Translations under genes and position numbers: made by a program
The notes under the pieces: generated by a model
The model's input: only the letters and a program-made list of their open reading frames with translations
The model's database searches: none
What the model was told of the DNA's origin: nothing
In this document: positions 27,912-37,446 of the stretch, one piece after another
Layout of the letters: each line of letters opens with the position of its first letter
Numbering within the stretch: position 1 is the first letter of the stretch
Assembly (NCBI RefSeq): GCF_000485795.1
Contig: NZ_AXZL01000076.1
Location: 707,895-771,894 of the forward strand
Length of the DNA: 64,000 nucleotides
Direction: 5' to 3'
From: Shewanella decolorationis S12
GTDB lineage: Bacteria > Pseudomonadota > Gammaproteobacteria > Enterobacterales > Shewanellaceae

Positions 27912-27984
27912 ACGAATATGTTGCGAAGAAGTTATTTCTCACCTAAGTTAACACCTCTCTAAAAAGACCAGATTATTTGTAACT

Positions 27985-28782
27985 ATGACTCATTTATCGC
28001 CCAGCGAATTATCGATGCTTATTGTGGAGCCATCGGAAACCCAGCGCCGAATCATTATCAAGCGCTTACAGCAAGAAGGCATTATTAGCATCGAAAGTGC
28101 TGCCAATATCGCAGAAGCCAAGACAGTTATTGCTCGGCATAAGCCGGATCTCATCGCCAGTGCAATGTATTTTGAAGATGGCACCGCAACAGAGTTTTTA
28201 AGTTACTTAAGAGCCAATAGTGAATATAAAGACATTCAATTTATGTTGGTTTCGAGCGAGTGCCGTCGTGAGCAGTTAGAGATTTTCCGTCAATCAGGAG
28301 TGGTGGCAATCCTTCCCAAGCCTTTTAACGCAGAACACTTAGGCAAGGCACTAAATGCAACGATCGATCTGCTCAGTCACGATGAACTCGATTTAAGCCA
28401 CTTCGATGTCCACGACGTGCGTGTGCTGGTGGTCGATGACAGCCGCATGGCACGTAATGTCATCAAGCGTACTATTGGTAACCTAGGGATTAAGCAGATT
28501 ACTGAAGCAGAAGATGGCGCCCAAGCAATTGAGTTGATGCGTAACAATATGTTTGATCTGATCATTACCGATTACAATATGCCAAGCGTCGATGGTCTGG
28601 CGCTCACTCAGTTTATCCGTAGCGAAAGCCAACAATCCCATGTACCTATCTTAATGGTGTCTTCCGAGGCCAACGATGCTCACTTAAGCAACGTATCTCA
28701 GGCAGGTGTGAATGCATTATGCGATAAACCCTTCGAGCCCAAATTAGTCAAACAACTCTTATATCAATTGCTCGAAGAATAA
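27985..28782 (+). CDS. Tandem receiver-domain protein
   Basis: Two receiver domains occupy the whole 265 residues. The second (about 145-265) is canonical, with VVDDS pocket and phospho-acceptor D196 in ITDYNMPSVDG. The first (about 10-130) has VEPSE instead of the acidic pocket and Ala60 at the acceptor position, so it cannot be phosphorylated normally. No output domain is present. Such proteins usually relay or sense protein-protein signals; the partner kinase is not adjacent. Confidence 0.88.
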   Translation: MTHLSPSELSMLIVEPSETQRRIIIKRLQQEGIISIESAANIAEAKTVIARHKPDLIASAMYFEDGTATEFLSYLRANSEYKDIQFMLVSSECRREQLEIFRQSGVVAILPKPFNAEHLGKALNATIDLLSHDELDLSHFDVHDVRVLVVDDSRMARNVIKRTIGNLGIKQITEAEDGAQAIELMRNNMFDLIITDYNMPSVDGLALTQFIRSESQQSHVPILMVSSEANDAHLSNVSQAGVNALCDKPFEPKLVKQLLYQLLEE

Positions 28783-28928
28783 AACCTAAGTCACGAATGG
28801 AGAAAATAGCCTCCAATTTTGTTACTTAGATGACACAAGCCCGTAGCAAAAGGCTTTCCAACGACTAAACCTTGTGGCATGTTAGGCACGCTGACTTAAT
28901 AAATCTACGGAAAGAAGAGACAATAAAA

Positions 28929-29201
28929 ATGAACAAAACAGAACTTATCGCCAAGATTGCAGAAAATGCCGATATCACAAAAGCTGAAGCAACACGTGCA
29001 TTGAAATCTTTCGAAGCAGCGATTACTGAATCAATGAAAAACGGTGACAAAATTTCTATCGTTGGATTTGGCTCTTTTGAAACCACGACTCGTGCAGCTC
29101 GTACAGGACGTAACCCTCAAACGGGTAAAGAAATTCAGATTGCTGAAGCGATTGTACCCAAGTTTAAAGCGGGTAAAACCCTGCGTGATAGCGTGAATTA
29201 A
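28929..29201 (+). CDS. HU-family DNA-binding protein
   Basis: HU is a small histone-like protein that bends DNA in the nucleoid. The 90-residue product closely resembles E. coli HU-alpha, with the DNA-contacting arm ending in RTGRNPQTGKEI and the tail KAGKTLRDSV. The GGAAAGAAGAGA upstream is a fair ribosome binding site. The open frame extends upstream to 28872, but the ATG at 28929 matches the known N-terminus. Whether it is HupA or a paralogue cannot be told. Confidence 0.9.
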   Translation: MNKTELIAKIAENADITKAEATRALKSFEAAITESMKNGDKISIVGFGSFETTTRAARTGRNPQTGKEIQIAEAIVPKFKAGKTLRDSVN

Positions 29202-29222
29202 TTTGCTCGATATTCGTTATAT

Positions 29223-29252
29223 AAAACACCTTCTTCGTGAGGTGTTTTTTTT
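29223..29252 (+). terminator. Rho-independent terminator of the HU gene
   Basis: AAAACACC / GGTGTTTT arms with a TTCTTCG-type loop and an eight-T run lie 20 bp beyond the stop codon. Confidence 0.9.
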
Positions 29253-29491
29253 ACCTCATTCAAAACACAAAAGCTGATTTTTTGCACAAACACGGTGCGC
29301 ACACTGCTCTATATTTGAGCATTTAAAAACATTTTATTAACATATTTTTTTTAATACACTGTTTTTAAAGCATTTAAAATAATGGCATGTGATTAGCAAT
29401 TCCCTTATCAGAAAAAACCATGATGCACCAATGTCACTCGCTCCTAGGTGGCATGAGTGAATCAATAAATAAGTCAATCGAGGGGATGAGA

Positions 29492-30184
29492 ATGAGAAAA
29501 TCACTGTGCAGCGTTTTGGCATTATCAACGGGATTATTACTAACCACCAATGCCTTTGCGGCGGTATCAGGCAATATTGGTGGCACCTCTAACTATCTAT
29601 GGCGCGGAGTGACTCAAACCAAAGATGCGGTCGCAATCCAAGGAGGCCTAGATTATAGCCATGATTCCGGATTCTATGCTGGCACTTGGGCATCAAATGT
29701 CGACTTTGGGGATGATACCAGTTATGAATTAGACCTCTATGCTGGTTATGGCGGCAATATTACCGAAGATCTCAGCTACGATTTTGGCTACCTTTACTAC
29801 GCCTACCCCGATGCTGAAGGCAGCATCGATTTTGGTGAACTGCATGGCGCCATCACTTGGAAATGGTTTGAACTCAGCTATTCCCATGTAATCAATGCGG
29901 GTGATGATGTAGCTGCTGATCCATTAGATGATAAAGATATGAGTTATCTTGCCGCCACAGCATCCTTCCCATTAACCGACAAACTCAGCCTGTCACTGCA
30001 CTACGGCTATTCCAGCGGGGATGTGGTTGAGTCCTGGTTTGGTGAAGATAACTACGCAGATTACAACGTTACCCTGAGTGCTGACACCAGTATAGGAACT
30101 GTCTCATTTATGGTGTCGGATACGGATCTCAATGGTGAGGATGCCAAAGTCGTCCTTGGCTACTCCTACGGTTTTGATTTATAA
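29492..30184 (+). CDS. torF: TorF family putative porin
   Basis: This roughly 230-residue protein has a signal peptide (LCSVLALSTGLLLTTNAFA) and an all-beta, aromatic-rich body typical of the TorF family of putative outer-membrane porins. The N-terminal GNIGGTSNYLWRGVTQT and the C-terminal VVLGYSYGFDL are family-like. GAGGGG precedes the ATG at 29492; an ATG two codons upstream is possible. The name reflects the family; a link to TMAO respiration is not shown here, since no tor genes lie nearby. Confidence 0.82.
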   Translation: MRKSLCSVLALSTGLLLTTNAFAAVSGNIGGTSNYLWRGVTQTKDAVAIQGGLDYSHDSGFYAGTWASNVDFGDDTSYELDLYAGYGGNITEDLSYDFGYLYYAYPDAEGSIDFGELHGAITWKWFELSYSHVINAGDDVAADPLDDKDMSYLAATASFPLTDKLSLSLHYGYSSGDVVESWFGEDNYADYNVTLSADTSIGTVSFMVSDTDLNGEDAKVVLGYSYGFDL

Positions 30185-30195
30185 AATTTAACACT

Positions 30196-30226
30196 AAAAA
30201 ACGCCGCGATAATCGCGGCGTTTTTT
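30196..30226. terminator. Bidirectional terminator between torF and rimK
   Basis: AAAAAACGCCGCGA / TCGCGGCGTTTTTT form a long perfect stem with a 3-nt loop, between converging genes. Confidence 0.92.
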
Positions 30227-30227
30227 G

Positions 30228-31133
30228 TTAGGCAATCACGGCACGATTCGATTTACGCGCAGATACCATCTTCTCGATATATTCCACAATTGGTTCGGTG
30301 ACCGAAATCCCAGTGGTCTGCTCTATCCCTTCATTCCCTGGAGCCGAATTGACTTCAAGGATCAACGGACCACGATTAGAACGTAAAATATCGACGCCTG
30401 CGACCACCAATCCCATGGCTTTAACAGCGGCGACCGCCATTTTGCGCTCTGCTGGCGTAATTTTAACTTTTTCCCCAGAGCCACCTAAATGCAAATTGGA
30501 ACGAAAATCCCCTTCGGGGCCCTGACGCTTCATCGAAGCAACCACTTTGTCACCCACAACAAAACAGCGAATATCGCTGCCGTTGGATTCCTTAATATAT
30601 TCCTGCACCATGATGTTAGCTTTCAGCCCTAAAAAGGCTTCAATCACACTCTCGGCAGCGGTTTTTGTTTCGGCTAACACCACGCCAATCCCCTGCGTGC
30701 CTTCCAGTAACTTAATCACTAAAGGCGCGCCACCCACCATGTTAATCAAATCGGGAATATCATTAGGTTTATTCGCAAACCCTGTGATAGGCATGCCAAT
30801 ACCCTTGCGGGAAAGTAATTGTAGCGCCCGTAACTTATCCCGCGAGCGCGCGATTGAAATCGAATCGTTAGCGGCAAATACCCCCATCATTTCAAATTGG
30901 CGCACAACAGCACAACCGTAAAAAGTCACACTGGCGTGAATACGAGGAATAACCGCATCGAAACCAGTCAGCTCTTGACCTTGATAATGAATGCTCGGTT
31001 TGATGGAGTTGATATTCATGTAGCAATTCAAGGTATTAATAACCACGGCTTCATGTCCACGACCCTCACAGGCCGCAACTAAACGTCGAGTGGAATACAA
31101 CTCTGGGAACTGGGATAAAATACCTATTTTCAT
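30228..31133 (-). CDS. rimK: Ribosomal protein S6 modification enzyme RimK
   Basis: RimK is an ATP-grasp ligase that adds glutamates to the C-terminus of ribosomal protein S6. The 301-residue product aligns throughout with E. coli RimK (300): MKIGILSQ, SIHYQGQEL, RQFEMMGVFAANDS, ATP-grasp VIKLLEGTQGIGVVL and EVNSAPGNEGIE. The ATG at 31133 is chosen because it matches; a TTG two codons upstream exists. Here it is a single gene with no RimK-associated protease beside it. Confidence 0.95.
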   Translation of the reverse strand: MKIGILSQFPELYSTRRLVAACEGRGHEAVVINTLNCYMNINSIKPSIHYQGQELTGFDAVIPRIHASVTFYGCAVVRQFEMMGVFAANDSISIARSRDKLRALQLLSRKGIGMPITGFANKPNDIPDLINMVGGAPLVIKLLEGTQGIGVVLAETKTAAESVIEAFLGLKANIMVQEYIKESNGSDIRCFVVGDKVVASMKRQGPEGDFRSNLHLGGSGEKVKITPAERKMAVAAVKAMGLVVAGVDILRSNRGPLILEVNSAPGNEGIEQTTGISVTEPIVEYIEKMVSARKSNRAVIA

Positions 31134-31300
31134 TGCCAAATGACCAAATTAAACACTGTAGATTGAAGTTCTGAGCGAGTTGCATCAGAAAGGGGCGCAG
31201 ATATTTGTCTATGGCTCAGTGTAAAGCAAGAAAATATTCACCACCAGACGAAAACCTAAGCCTTAACCAAACGTAAGATAATGTTCACAATTTGGCTTCA

Positions 31301-33019
31301 TTATTTAGGCAGCAATGGGGTGATGTACTTTGCCTCAAACTCACTTGCTTCTACAGGACGAGAAAAGAGGTAGCCTTGCAATAAGTTGCAATGCCTCACT
31401 GTGCAAAATTCTGCTTGCTCAAGGGTTTCAATTCCTTCGGCAACAGAAGTAACGTTAAAACCATAGGCAAAGTTAAGGAGTGCAGTAAGCAAACGAGTGT
31501 CCTTTTCGTCCTTATCGTAGGAAGCAATAAAGCTCTTATCGATTTTTAACACACTGATTGGAAATAGCTTTATATGTTCGAGGGATGAAAAACCCGTGCC
31601 AAAGTCATCCAACGCAAATCTCACTCCCAGTTGCGCAATTTTATCAAGGATTTTGGCGTGTTCATGGGGCTCTTCAATCAAACAATTTTCGGTAATTTCT
31701 AACTCCAGTGCATTTGGGGCTAAGCCAGTTTGCTCAAGCACATGGGCAATTTTTTCATACAAATCGATATGCCCAATTTGAGAGGCTGATAGATTTACGG
31801 CAATAGTAAAACTGTGTCCTAAAGGGGCTAATTGACTGAGCCAGAGCTGCGCCTGCCGACAAGCTTCCAGTAATACCCAATCCCCGATTTCCTCCATCAA
31901 ACCAATTTCTTCAGCGATGGGCAGAAATTGATCCGGTGAAATCAAACCATCTTGCGGATGCAACCAGCGGATCAACGCCTCCATCCCCACCATTTGATGA
32001 GTTTTAGCATCCACTTGTACCTGATAATAAACTTTTAGCTCGTTCTGTCTTAAAGCAATCCGCAGACTGGATTCAATATGATTTCGATAGCGAACTTCTT
32101 TATCTAATGCCTCGGAATAAAACTGGATCTGATTACGGCCCATTTTTTTGGCACGGTACATGGCAATATCGGCGCATTTCATCAACTCAGAGCTATCGGA
32201 TGCGGCCTCGTTGTAAAAGGCCACTCCAATGCTGGCACCAATCATGACATCGTTATCACCAAGGCAAAACACTTCTTCAAATGCTTTAAGTAGCCGATTA
32301 GCCACTATCATAGGGAAATATTTATAGTCATTATCTGTCACAAGCACGACAAATTCGTCGCCCCCTAAACGGGCAATAACATCACCATCACGTAAAACGG
32401 CACTGAGTCTCGATGCCACCTTCACGAGTAAAATATCTCCAGTCTGATGGCCTAAAGTATCATTAATTGCTTTAAAATCATCCAGATCGAGTAATATCAC
32501 CGCTAAAAAATCATTGCTACGTTTTGCCCTTGCAATGGCGCGGTTTAAACATAATTCAAAACCATAACGGTTCATTAATTTAGTCAGAGAATCGTGTTCA
32601 GCTAACTCTTTGAGTTTTTGATGGCTATTTCTTAAAGCCAATGCCATGGATGCGCGCTGCTTAGCGTAGCGAATTGAACGGCTTAAGATTCTTGAATTGA
32701 CTTCATCTTTCAGTAAAAAATCCTGCGCACCTAACTCTATGCAACGTTGAGCCAACTTTTCATCTTCGTAACGACTCAGCATCACCACAACGGTTTGTTC
32801 TTGAGTCATTGAATTGAGTTTGATCAGTACTTCCAATCCATTAGCATCTGGCAATAGATAATCGAGTAATATGCCGTCAAAGTGGCGTTCTAAAGCCAAG
32901 TTTAGGCCGTCAAAAGCGCAATTAGCCTCAATGACATTAAATGCTAATTTTGACTGTCTTAATGCGCGAATGATGGCTGTTCTATCGACTTCATCATCAT
33001 CGATCAGTAGTAAATCCAT
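31301..33019 (-). CDS. Receiver-GGDEF-EAL response regulator
   Basis: The 572-residue protein has an N-terminal receiver (1-120, acceptor D53), a GGDEF domain (about 155-310) with LGGDEFVV, and an EAL domain (about 325-570) with EALIRW, DDFGTGFS, VLKIDKSF and AEGIET. Both catalytic sites look intact, so it may both make and degrade c-di-GMP, controlled by phosphorylation. It is the last gene of a three-gene operon with a receiver protein and a CHASE-PAS histidine kinase, so the kinase is the likely input. Confidence 0.93.
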   Translation of the reverse strand: MDLLLIDDDEVDRTAIIRALRQSKLAFNVIEANCAFDGLNLALERHFDGILLDYLLPDANGLEVLIKLNSMTQEQTVVVMLSRYEDEKLAQRCIELGAQDFLLKDEVNSRILSRSIRYAKQRASMALALRNSHQKLKELAEHDSLTKLMNRYGFELCLNRAIARAKRSNDFLAVILLDLDDFKAINDTLGHQTGDILLVKVASRLSAVLRDGDVIARLGGDEFVVLVTDNDYKYFPMIVANRLLKAFEEVFCLGDNDVMIGASIGVAFYNEAASDSSELMKCADIAMYRAKKMGRNQIQFYSEALDKEVRYRNHIESSLRIALRQNELKVYYQVQVDAKTHQMVGMEALIRWLHPQDGLISPDQFLPIAEEIGLMEEIGDWVLLEACRQAQLWLSQLAPLGHSFTIAVNLSASQIGHIDLYEKIAHVLEQTGLAPNALELEITENCLIEEPHEHAKILDKIAQLGVRFALDDFGTGFSSLEHIKLFPISVLKIDKSFIASYDKDEKDTRLLTALLNFAYGFNVTSVAEGIETLEQAEFCTVRHCNLLQGYLFSRPVEASEFEAKYITPLLPK

Positions 33020-33028
33020 AGATAGATC

Positions 33029-33463
33029 CTATACGCTTGGAAGCTCCACGATCCGCCAGTAGCCTTCTAACATATTAAAAATGTTATGGAAGCCATCTTT
33101 GATATCGGTTTTCACCATATAACCAGCAACATGGTGGCTATATGCCTTCATCCGATCTTCATCTGTGCTTGAAGTTGTCAGCATAAATACAACCGATGAA
33201 GACAAGGTCGGGTCAGAACGAATATGTTCGAGAAACTCAAATCCATTCATTCGGGGCATATTAAGATCGAGTAAGATTAGATAAGAACCTTTTATGGCAT
33301 CTGAATGAGTTAAAATCGTTAGCGCCTCTAGCCCATCCCTTGCTCGCACTAAAGGATTTAGCAGTCGCAGTTGCTTCATCGCCCTCTGAACGGCCATATA
33401 ATCCACATCATCATCATCCACTAATAGAATGGTGACCTGTTTATAGTCATGACTATTGCTCAT
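33029..33463 (-). CDS. Single-domain response regulator
   Basis: The 144-residue protein is a single receiver of the Rcp1 type, with acidic pocket D17-D19, acceptor D66 in LLDLNMPRMNG, and the TTSSTDEDRMKAYSHHVAGYMVK tail. The ATG at 33463 follows a strong GGAGGGG and overlaps the stop codon of the upstream kinase as ATGA, so translation is coupled. It sits between the kinase and the receiver-GGDEF-EAL gene and probably relays phosphate between them. Confidence 0.92.
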   Translation of the reverse strand: MSNSHDYKQVTILLVDDDDVDYMAVQRAMKQLRLLNPLVRARDGLEALTILTHSDAIKGSYLILLDLNMPRMNGFEFLEHIRSDPTLSSSVVFMLTTSSTDEDRMKAYSHHVAGYMVKTDIKDGFHNIFNMLEGYWRIVELPSV

Positions 33464-35613
33464 ATCCCCTCCTTGTTGACTATGCGCATCGGCCAACTAA
33501 ACCGGAAACAACATCCTCGCCCTTCTGATTCTAGTCGAATTTTCCCACCAAGGCTTTCTACCGTCTTTTTAACGAGTGATAAGCCTAAACCACTCCCCTC
33601 AACCTCATCTCTAGGCCTGAGCGTTTGGAACATTTCAAAAACCTTCCCATGAAAATTGCCTGAAATGCCAGGGCCATCATCAATGACACTAAACAAATAC
33701 GACGATTTTTGGGCTTCACAGACTATTTTGAGAACTCCACAGCCCCTATCATGGTGCTTAATAGCATTACTCATTAAATTTCTAACTACCAACTCAAGCA
33801 ACGTTTTAACCGTCGCAAATTGTGGAAAATCTCCTTCAAGCACTAGCTCAAATCCCTGTGGGGGAGCGACTAATGCGAACATATCTTCAATAAGCTGTCG
33901 CGAATCGACCTGAACGATTTCAGTATCGACTCTGCCTATCCGAGAAAACATGAGTAAACCGTCCAGTAACAGCACCATTCTTTGGATACGGCTTTGAATT
34001 AACCCTAAATATTTCTGGACGTTTTCGTTTGTGTTATCGGCAAGATCTTCATTCAACCAGTTCGTCAATTGTTCAATTCCCCTAAGGGGAGATTTCAAGT
34101 CGTGGGAGGCAATATAAGCAAACCTGTCTAGCTCCTGGTTAATCCGTTCTAACTCAGCCGTATGTTCAATTTGCTGCGCTTCAATTCTTTTACGTTCTGA
34201 AACATTATTAATTGTCGCTAATATATAAATCCCGTTACTGAAATGAATGGGAGTTAAACCAACTTCAACTGCTAGCAAAGTGCCATCCTTGCAACAACCA
34301 AAAAGCTCATCACGCATCGACATATTCTTCGCGATGGGATGAACCATATAGCGGGCTAAATGCTGTTGATGAATCCCTCTGCTGGACTCGGGTAACAGCA
34401 TATTAATTGAGCGACCAAGTAGCTCCTCTCGTGCATAGCCAAACAGACTCTCTGCATGGGTATTAACCAATGTAATAGCGCCAGTTCTATCCACCATAAA
34501 AAGCGCGCTCGGCGAAGCCTCAATCACTAAGCGAAAGCGTTTTTCATTAGCAATTAATTCTGCCGCTAATAACGACTCTTGATAGCGATTACGAGCCATA
34601 CTGATAACGGCATAAAATAGAGCCAGCACAAATGCGCTACCAATTACCTGCAACCAAATACTCTGTGTTTGCTCAGTGCTTGAAATAAAGCGTGATTCAG
34701 AGGAAATATCCAGCCGCCAAGTACGCCCTTCCATGGTTTCTAGTTGGGATTGATAAAAAACGTCCTTCGATGAGGGAAGGTTTTTGTGGGAACTGAACAT
34801 CAGATTGGCATGACTTGCCTCGGAACTATCATAAATGGCAAGTTTTAGACCGGAAAATCTTTTCCCCATAATCCCTTGCATTAAGTCGTCCATACGAAAA
34901 GGAGCATAAACGACCCCTAAGGCCTGCTTCACACGTTCAGCTTCAGTCGTAGGTTGGCCATGATACAAAGGAAGATACATAAGAATGCCAGCTTGGGTAT
35001 CATCAGGGGTTTCTTGCACTAAGGTGACTTTACCAGAGACTTGAGGTAAACCCGTTGATATAGCATGTAAAATAGCGGTTCGACGAGTTGATTCCGAACA
35101 CATATCAAAACCAAACGCTCGCTGATTTCGCCAGTCAAAAGGTTCCAAATATTTAATAACACAATAGAGTTCACGATGACCGACAGGAGTTACTTTAAAG
35201 TCGCTGAAGCCTTCTTGCTGAACTGCCGAGGTAAAAGCATTTAAGGTGTCTGGCGTTACAAATTGAGCAAAACCTAAACCTTGAATGCCGGGATAGTAGT
35301 CAGACAAGCGTGCGTTAGAAACATAGGTTTGCCATTCATGCCGAGTAACACCGTTAGATGCCAAGAACAACCCTGCACCGCCACGCAATACTTGCTCATA
35401 GGCAGTCATTCTGCGACTCACTGCCTCGGTTAAATCCTGTACATTATTCTTGAATCGCTCCTCTCCCCTATCCCGTAAATATTCCTCTAGAACATACCAA
35501 GAAATACCCATAAAGATGATTGCCGCGACAAACATTAGCCAGCTTGAACGGAGCACACTGATAAAAAAACTTTTTGGAGGGTCGAAAGACGCTAGCGCAC
35601 GATCCATGTCCAT
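33460..35613 (-). CDS. CHASE-PAS histidine kinase
   Basis: This 717-residue sensor kinase has a membrane helix at about 22-44, an extracytoplasmic CHASE domain (about 80-270), a second helix near 320-340, a PAS domain (about 360-475) and a HisKA domain with phospho-acceptor H504 (ASHDLKSPLRG). The HATPase domain shows NLMSNAIKHHD, DDGPGIS and GSGLGLSLVKK. It should sense a periplasmic small molecule and phosphorylate the receivers encoded just downstream. Its operon continues to the receiver and receiver-GGDEF-EAL genes. Confidence 0.92.
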   Translation of the reverse strand: MDMDRALASFDPPKSFFISVLRSSWLMFVAAIIFMGISWYVLEEYLRDRGEERFKNNVQDLTEAVSRRMTAYEQVLRGGAGLFLASNGVTRHEWQTYVSNARLSDYYPGIQGLGFAQFVTPDTLNAFTSAVQQEGFSDFKVTPVGHRELYCVIKYLEPFDWRNQRAFGFDMCSESTRRTAILHAISTGLPQVSGKVTLVQETPDDTQAGILMYLPLYHGQPTTEAERVKQALGVVYAPFRMDDLMQGIMGKRFSGLKLAIYDSSEASHANLMFSSHKNLPSSKDVFYQSQLETMEGRTWRLDISSESRFISSTEQTQSIWLQVIGSAFVLALFYAVISMARNRYQESLLAAELIANEKRFRLVIEASPSALFMVDRTGAITLVNTHAESLFGYAREELLGRSINMLLPESSRGIHQQHLARYMVHPIAKNMSMRDELFGCCKDGTLLAVEVGLTPIHFSNGIYILATINNVSERKRIEAQQIEHTAELERINQELDRFAYIASHDLKSPLRGIEQLTNWLNEDLADNTNENVQKYLGLIQSRIQRMVLLLDGLLMFSRIGRVDTEIVQVDSRQLIEDMFALVAPPQGFELVLEGDFPQFATVKTLLELVVRNLMSNAIKHHDRGCGVLKIVCEAQKSSYLFSVIDDGPGISGNFHGKVFEMFQTLRPRDEVEGSGLGLSLVKKTVESLGGKIRLESEGRGCCFRFSWPMRIVNKEGI

Positions 35614-35923
35614 GTTGGCTTCCCTAGCACAGTCACATTTGTGTTATCTCCCCCAAGTGTTGTTCGACTTTTAAGCAAATTCAAGTCTATCCGACTATTT
35701 AAGTAGGAATTAACTTAAATACAAAAATAAAGAGTTATAGGTAAAATCACCTAATTCAGTAAAAAATGAAATAACTGAGTTACCCTTCCAAAACCCACAA
35801 AACGGAAGGATTTGCCCCTGAGATGACGGGAAGAAAATTTTACGTTGACTCGCAAAATTTTTTGCTTTTCTGCCACACTCTTTTTAGATAGAAAGGCGTT
35901 AGGAACAACATGAGGAATTCGTT
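35614..35923. other. Intergenic region before the DUF3545 gene
   Basis: A 310-bp AT-rich gap separates the divergent kinase operon and the DUF3545 gene. It must contain both promoters, but I could not fix convincing -35/-10 elements. I see no gene, repeat or RNA structure. Confidence 0.35.
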
Positions 35924-36100
35924 ATGGCTCATATTACTGAAGTCGTGCCCAACGATACTGAAATTGAGGCAATGACCACCCCTAGAAACAGCAAAGCAGC
36001 CGAGGCAATGCAACATAAGCGCGAAATTAAGAAGCGCTTAGAAGATTACCTCGAACGCGCCGAGTTAAGACGTGCATTAGGAGATGACGACTTTTTCTAA
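35924..36100 (+). CDS. DUF3545 family small protein
   Basis: This 58-residue cytoplasmic protein resembles DUF3545: a variable N-terminus, then KAAEAMQHKREIKKRLEDYLE and RRALGDDDFF at the C-terminus. The helical C-terminal half is strongly charged. GAGGAA precedes the ATG. Function is unknown. It is a single gene converging on the PDC-type membrane protein gene. Confidence 0.75.
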   Translation: MAHITEVVPNDTEIEAMTTPRNSKAAEAMQHKREIKKRLEDYLERAELRRALGDDDFF

Positions 36101-36157
36101 GCTGCCCGTTCCCTTAAGGCGTTAGGTGACTCAAACCAGACGTTTTTCTAAAAGCCT

Positions 36158-36181
36158 CACCCAGCTCCTTGGGGCTGGGTG
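36158..36181. terminator. Hairpin between converging genes
   Basis: CACCCAGC / GCTGGGTG arms with an 8-nt loop lie between the DUF3545 and PDC-type genes. T-rich flanks on the minus strand make it a plausible shared terminator. Confidence 0.5.
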
Positions 36182-36204
36182 TACAATTCACTATTCTTTT
36201 GATA

Positions 36205-37167
36205 CTACTTTTTACCGCTCTTATAGGCCTGAGTTTTGATCAGCAGCCATTCCGCTTTTGCCCCGAGATACACATAAGCCCCTAACCCGACTAATAACCC
36301 TACCACGGCCAACATCATCCAAATCGCTGGCTCGATATATTGTTTCTCGCCCAGTGACGCCTTAAACATGGTCAATAAGGCCTCAATCGAAATGGCGATC
36401 AAAATCGTTGAAACAAAGCGAGTGATGGTTCGGCGGGTGGAGCTGTGACGAAAAATATCTTTATGCATTAACACTTCTTCCTCGAGAATGGTTTTTCCAA
36501 GGTCGAAGATCGCTAACGCTAGAGTCATAAAGATTATGATCCCAAAGGGTTGCAATGGATCTTGCCCGACATGATCCACCACAAATAACCCATAAATATC
36601 CCTAAGCGCCGTCCAAAGTAGCACCATCACCAGCACAAAAAGCCCTGCGACTATCAAGCCATACACGGCTTTAAAGGCTGGCGTTACTCGCCGACGAGCA
36701 CTGTCGCCCATCATAAACTCAATCATTCGCGTCAAATCCACATCGACGACCAGATAACCCAGCTTTTGCTCCTGCTGCACAATCGCTAAGGAGGCTGATA
36801 AACATAAGTTCCCGCTGGCATTGGATAAATAGGGGCGAGTGATATTGACGCCATCTGACTCATCCCGATTAGTAAAATAGGGCCGCTGACTGCGGTCGCG
36901 ATTACCGCCAAGGGGCACTAACTTGATCTGCTGATCGACCACTGTGATATTTTGGCTTATTTGCACTCCTTGGGTATCGAGCAAATACATCAGCTCGACA
37001 AAGGGGTAACTGCCCGCAATACCTTTCATGGCCTTGATATCGACTTTAGGTTGGTGAAATAAGTCCGCATCGGCAATACCCGTTAAAATGGACTCCATCA
37101 GCTCATGCACTGTGGCCTCGTATTCGTGATAACGCTCAATCACACTCAAATAGCTCATTGCAGCCAT
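36205..37167 (-). CDS. PDC-sensor-like membrane protein
   Basis: The 320-residue protein has an N-terminal region resembling a PDC sensory domain (about 20-155, with NRDRSQRPYF and LGYLVVDVDLT). About four membrane helices follow (near 168-190, 208-228, 250-270 and 281-305). Unusually, no membrane helix or signal precedes the PDC-like part, so this region may be cytoplasmic. The ATG follows GGGAGAG. No output domain is attached. Members in related genomes carry vague labels, and I do not infer a function. Confidence 0.7.
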   Translation of the reverse strand: MAAMSYLSVIERYHEYEATVHELMESILTGIADADLFHQPKVDIKAMKGIAGSYPFVELMYLLDTQGVQISQNITVVDQQIKLVPLGGNRDRSQRPYFTNRDESDGVNITRPYLSNASGNLCLSASLAIVQQEQKLGYLVVDVDLTRMIEFMMGDSARRRVTPAFKAVYGLIVAGLFVLVMVLLWTALRDIYGLFVVDHVGQDPLQPFGIIIFMTLALAIFDLGKTILEEEVLMHKDIFRHSSTRRTITRFVSTILIAISIEALLTMFKASLGEKQYIEPAIWMMLAVVGLLVGLGAYVYLGAKAEWLLIKTQAYKSGKK

Positions 37168-37446
37168 AACTCTCTCCCATCGACGTTATCCCATTGCTCA
37201 AACACGCAAAGCAGCTTTGATGCCAGCAAAATAAGTTAATGTTTAACAGTGGGTTATGAGATTAGGTTAACGCTATATCGCGCTAAAATAAGCCGCGTTG
37301 CACCAAAATGATTCATTAAATCGATAGTGTTCAAGGTATTTAATCGACAATATTCAATTGCTTGGGGGAAGAAACCTATAAATACAGCGGCTTTACCGCT
37401 ATGATTAAGCTAATTTTTATCGTCCAAGTCGCACAGGATTACGGGA

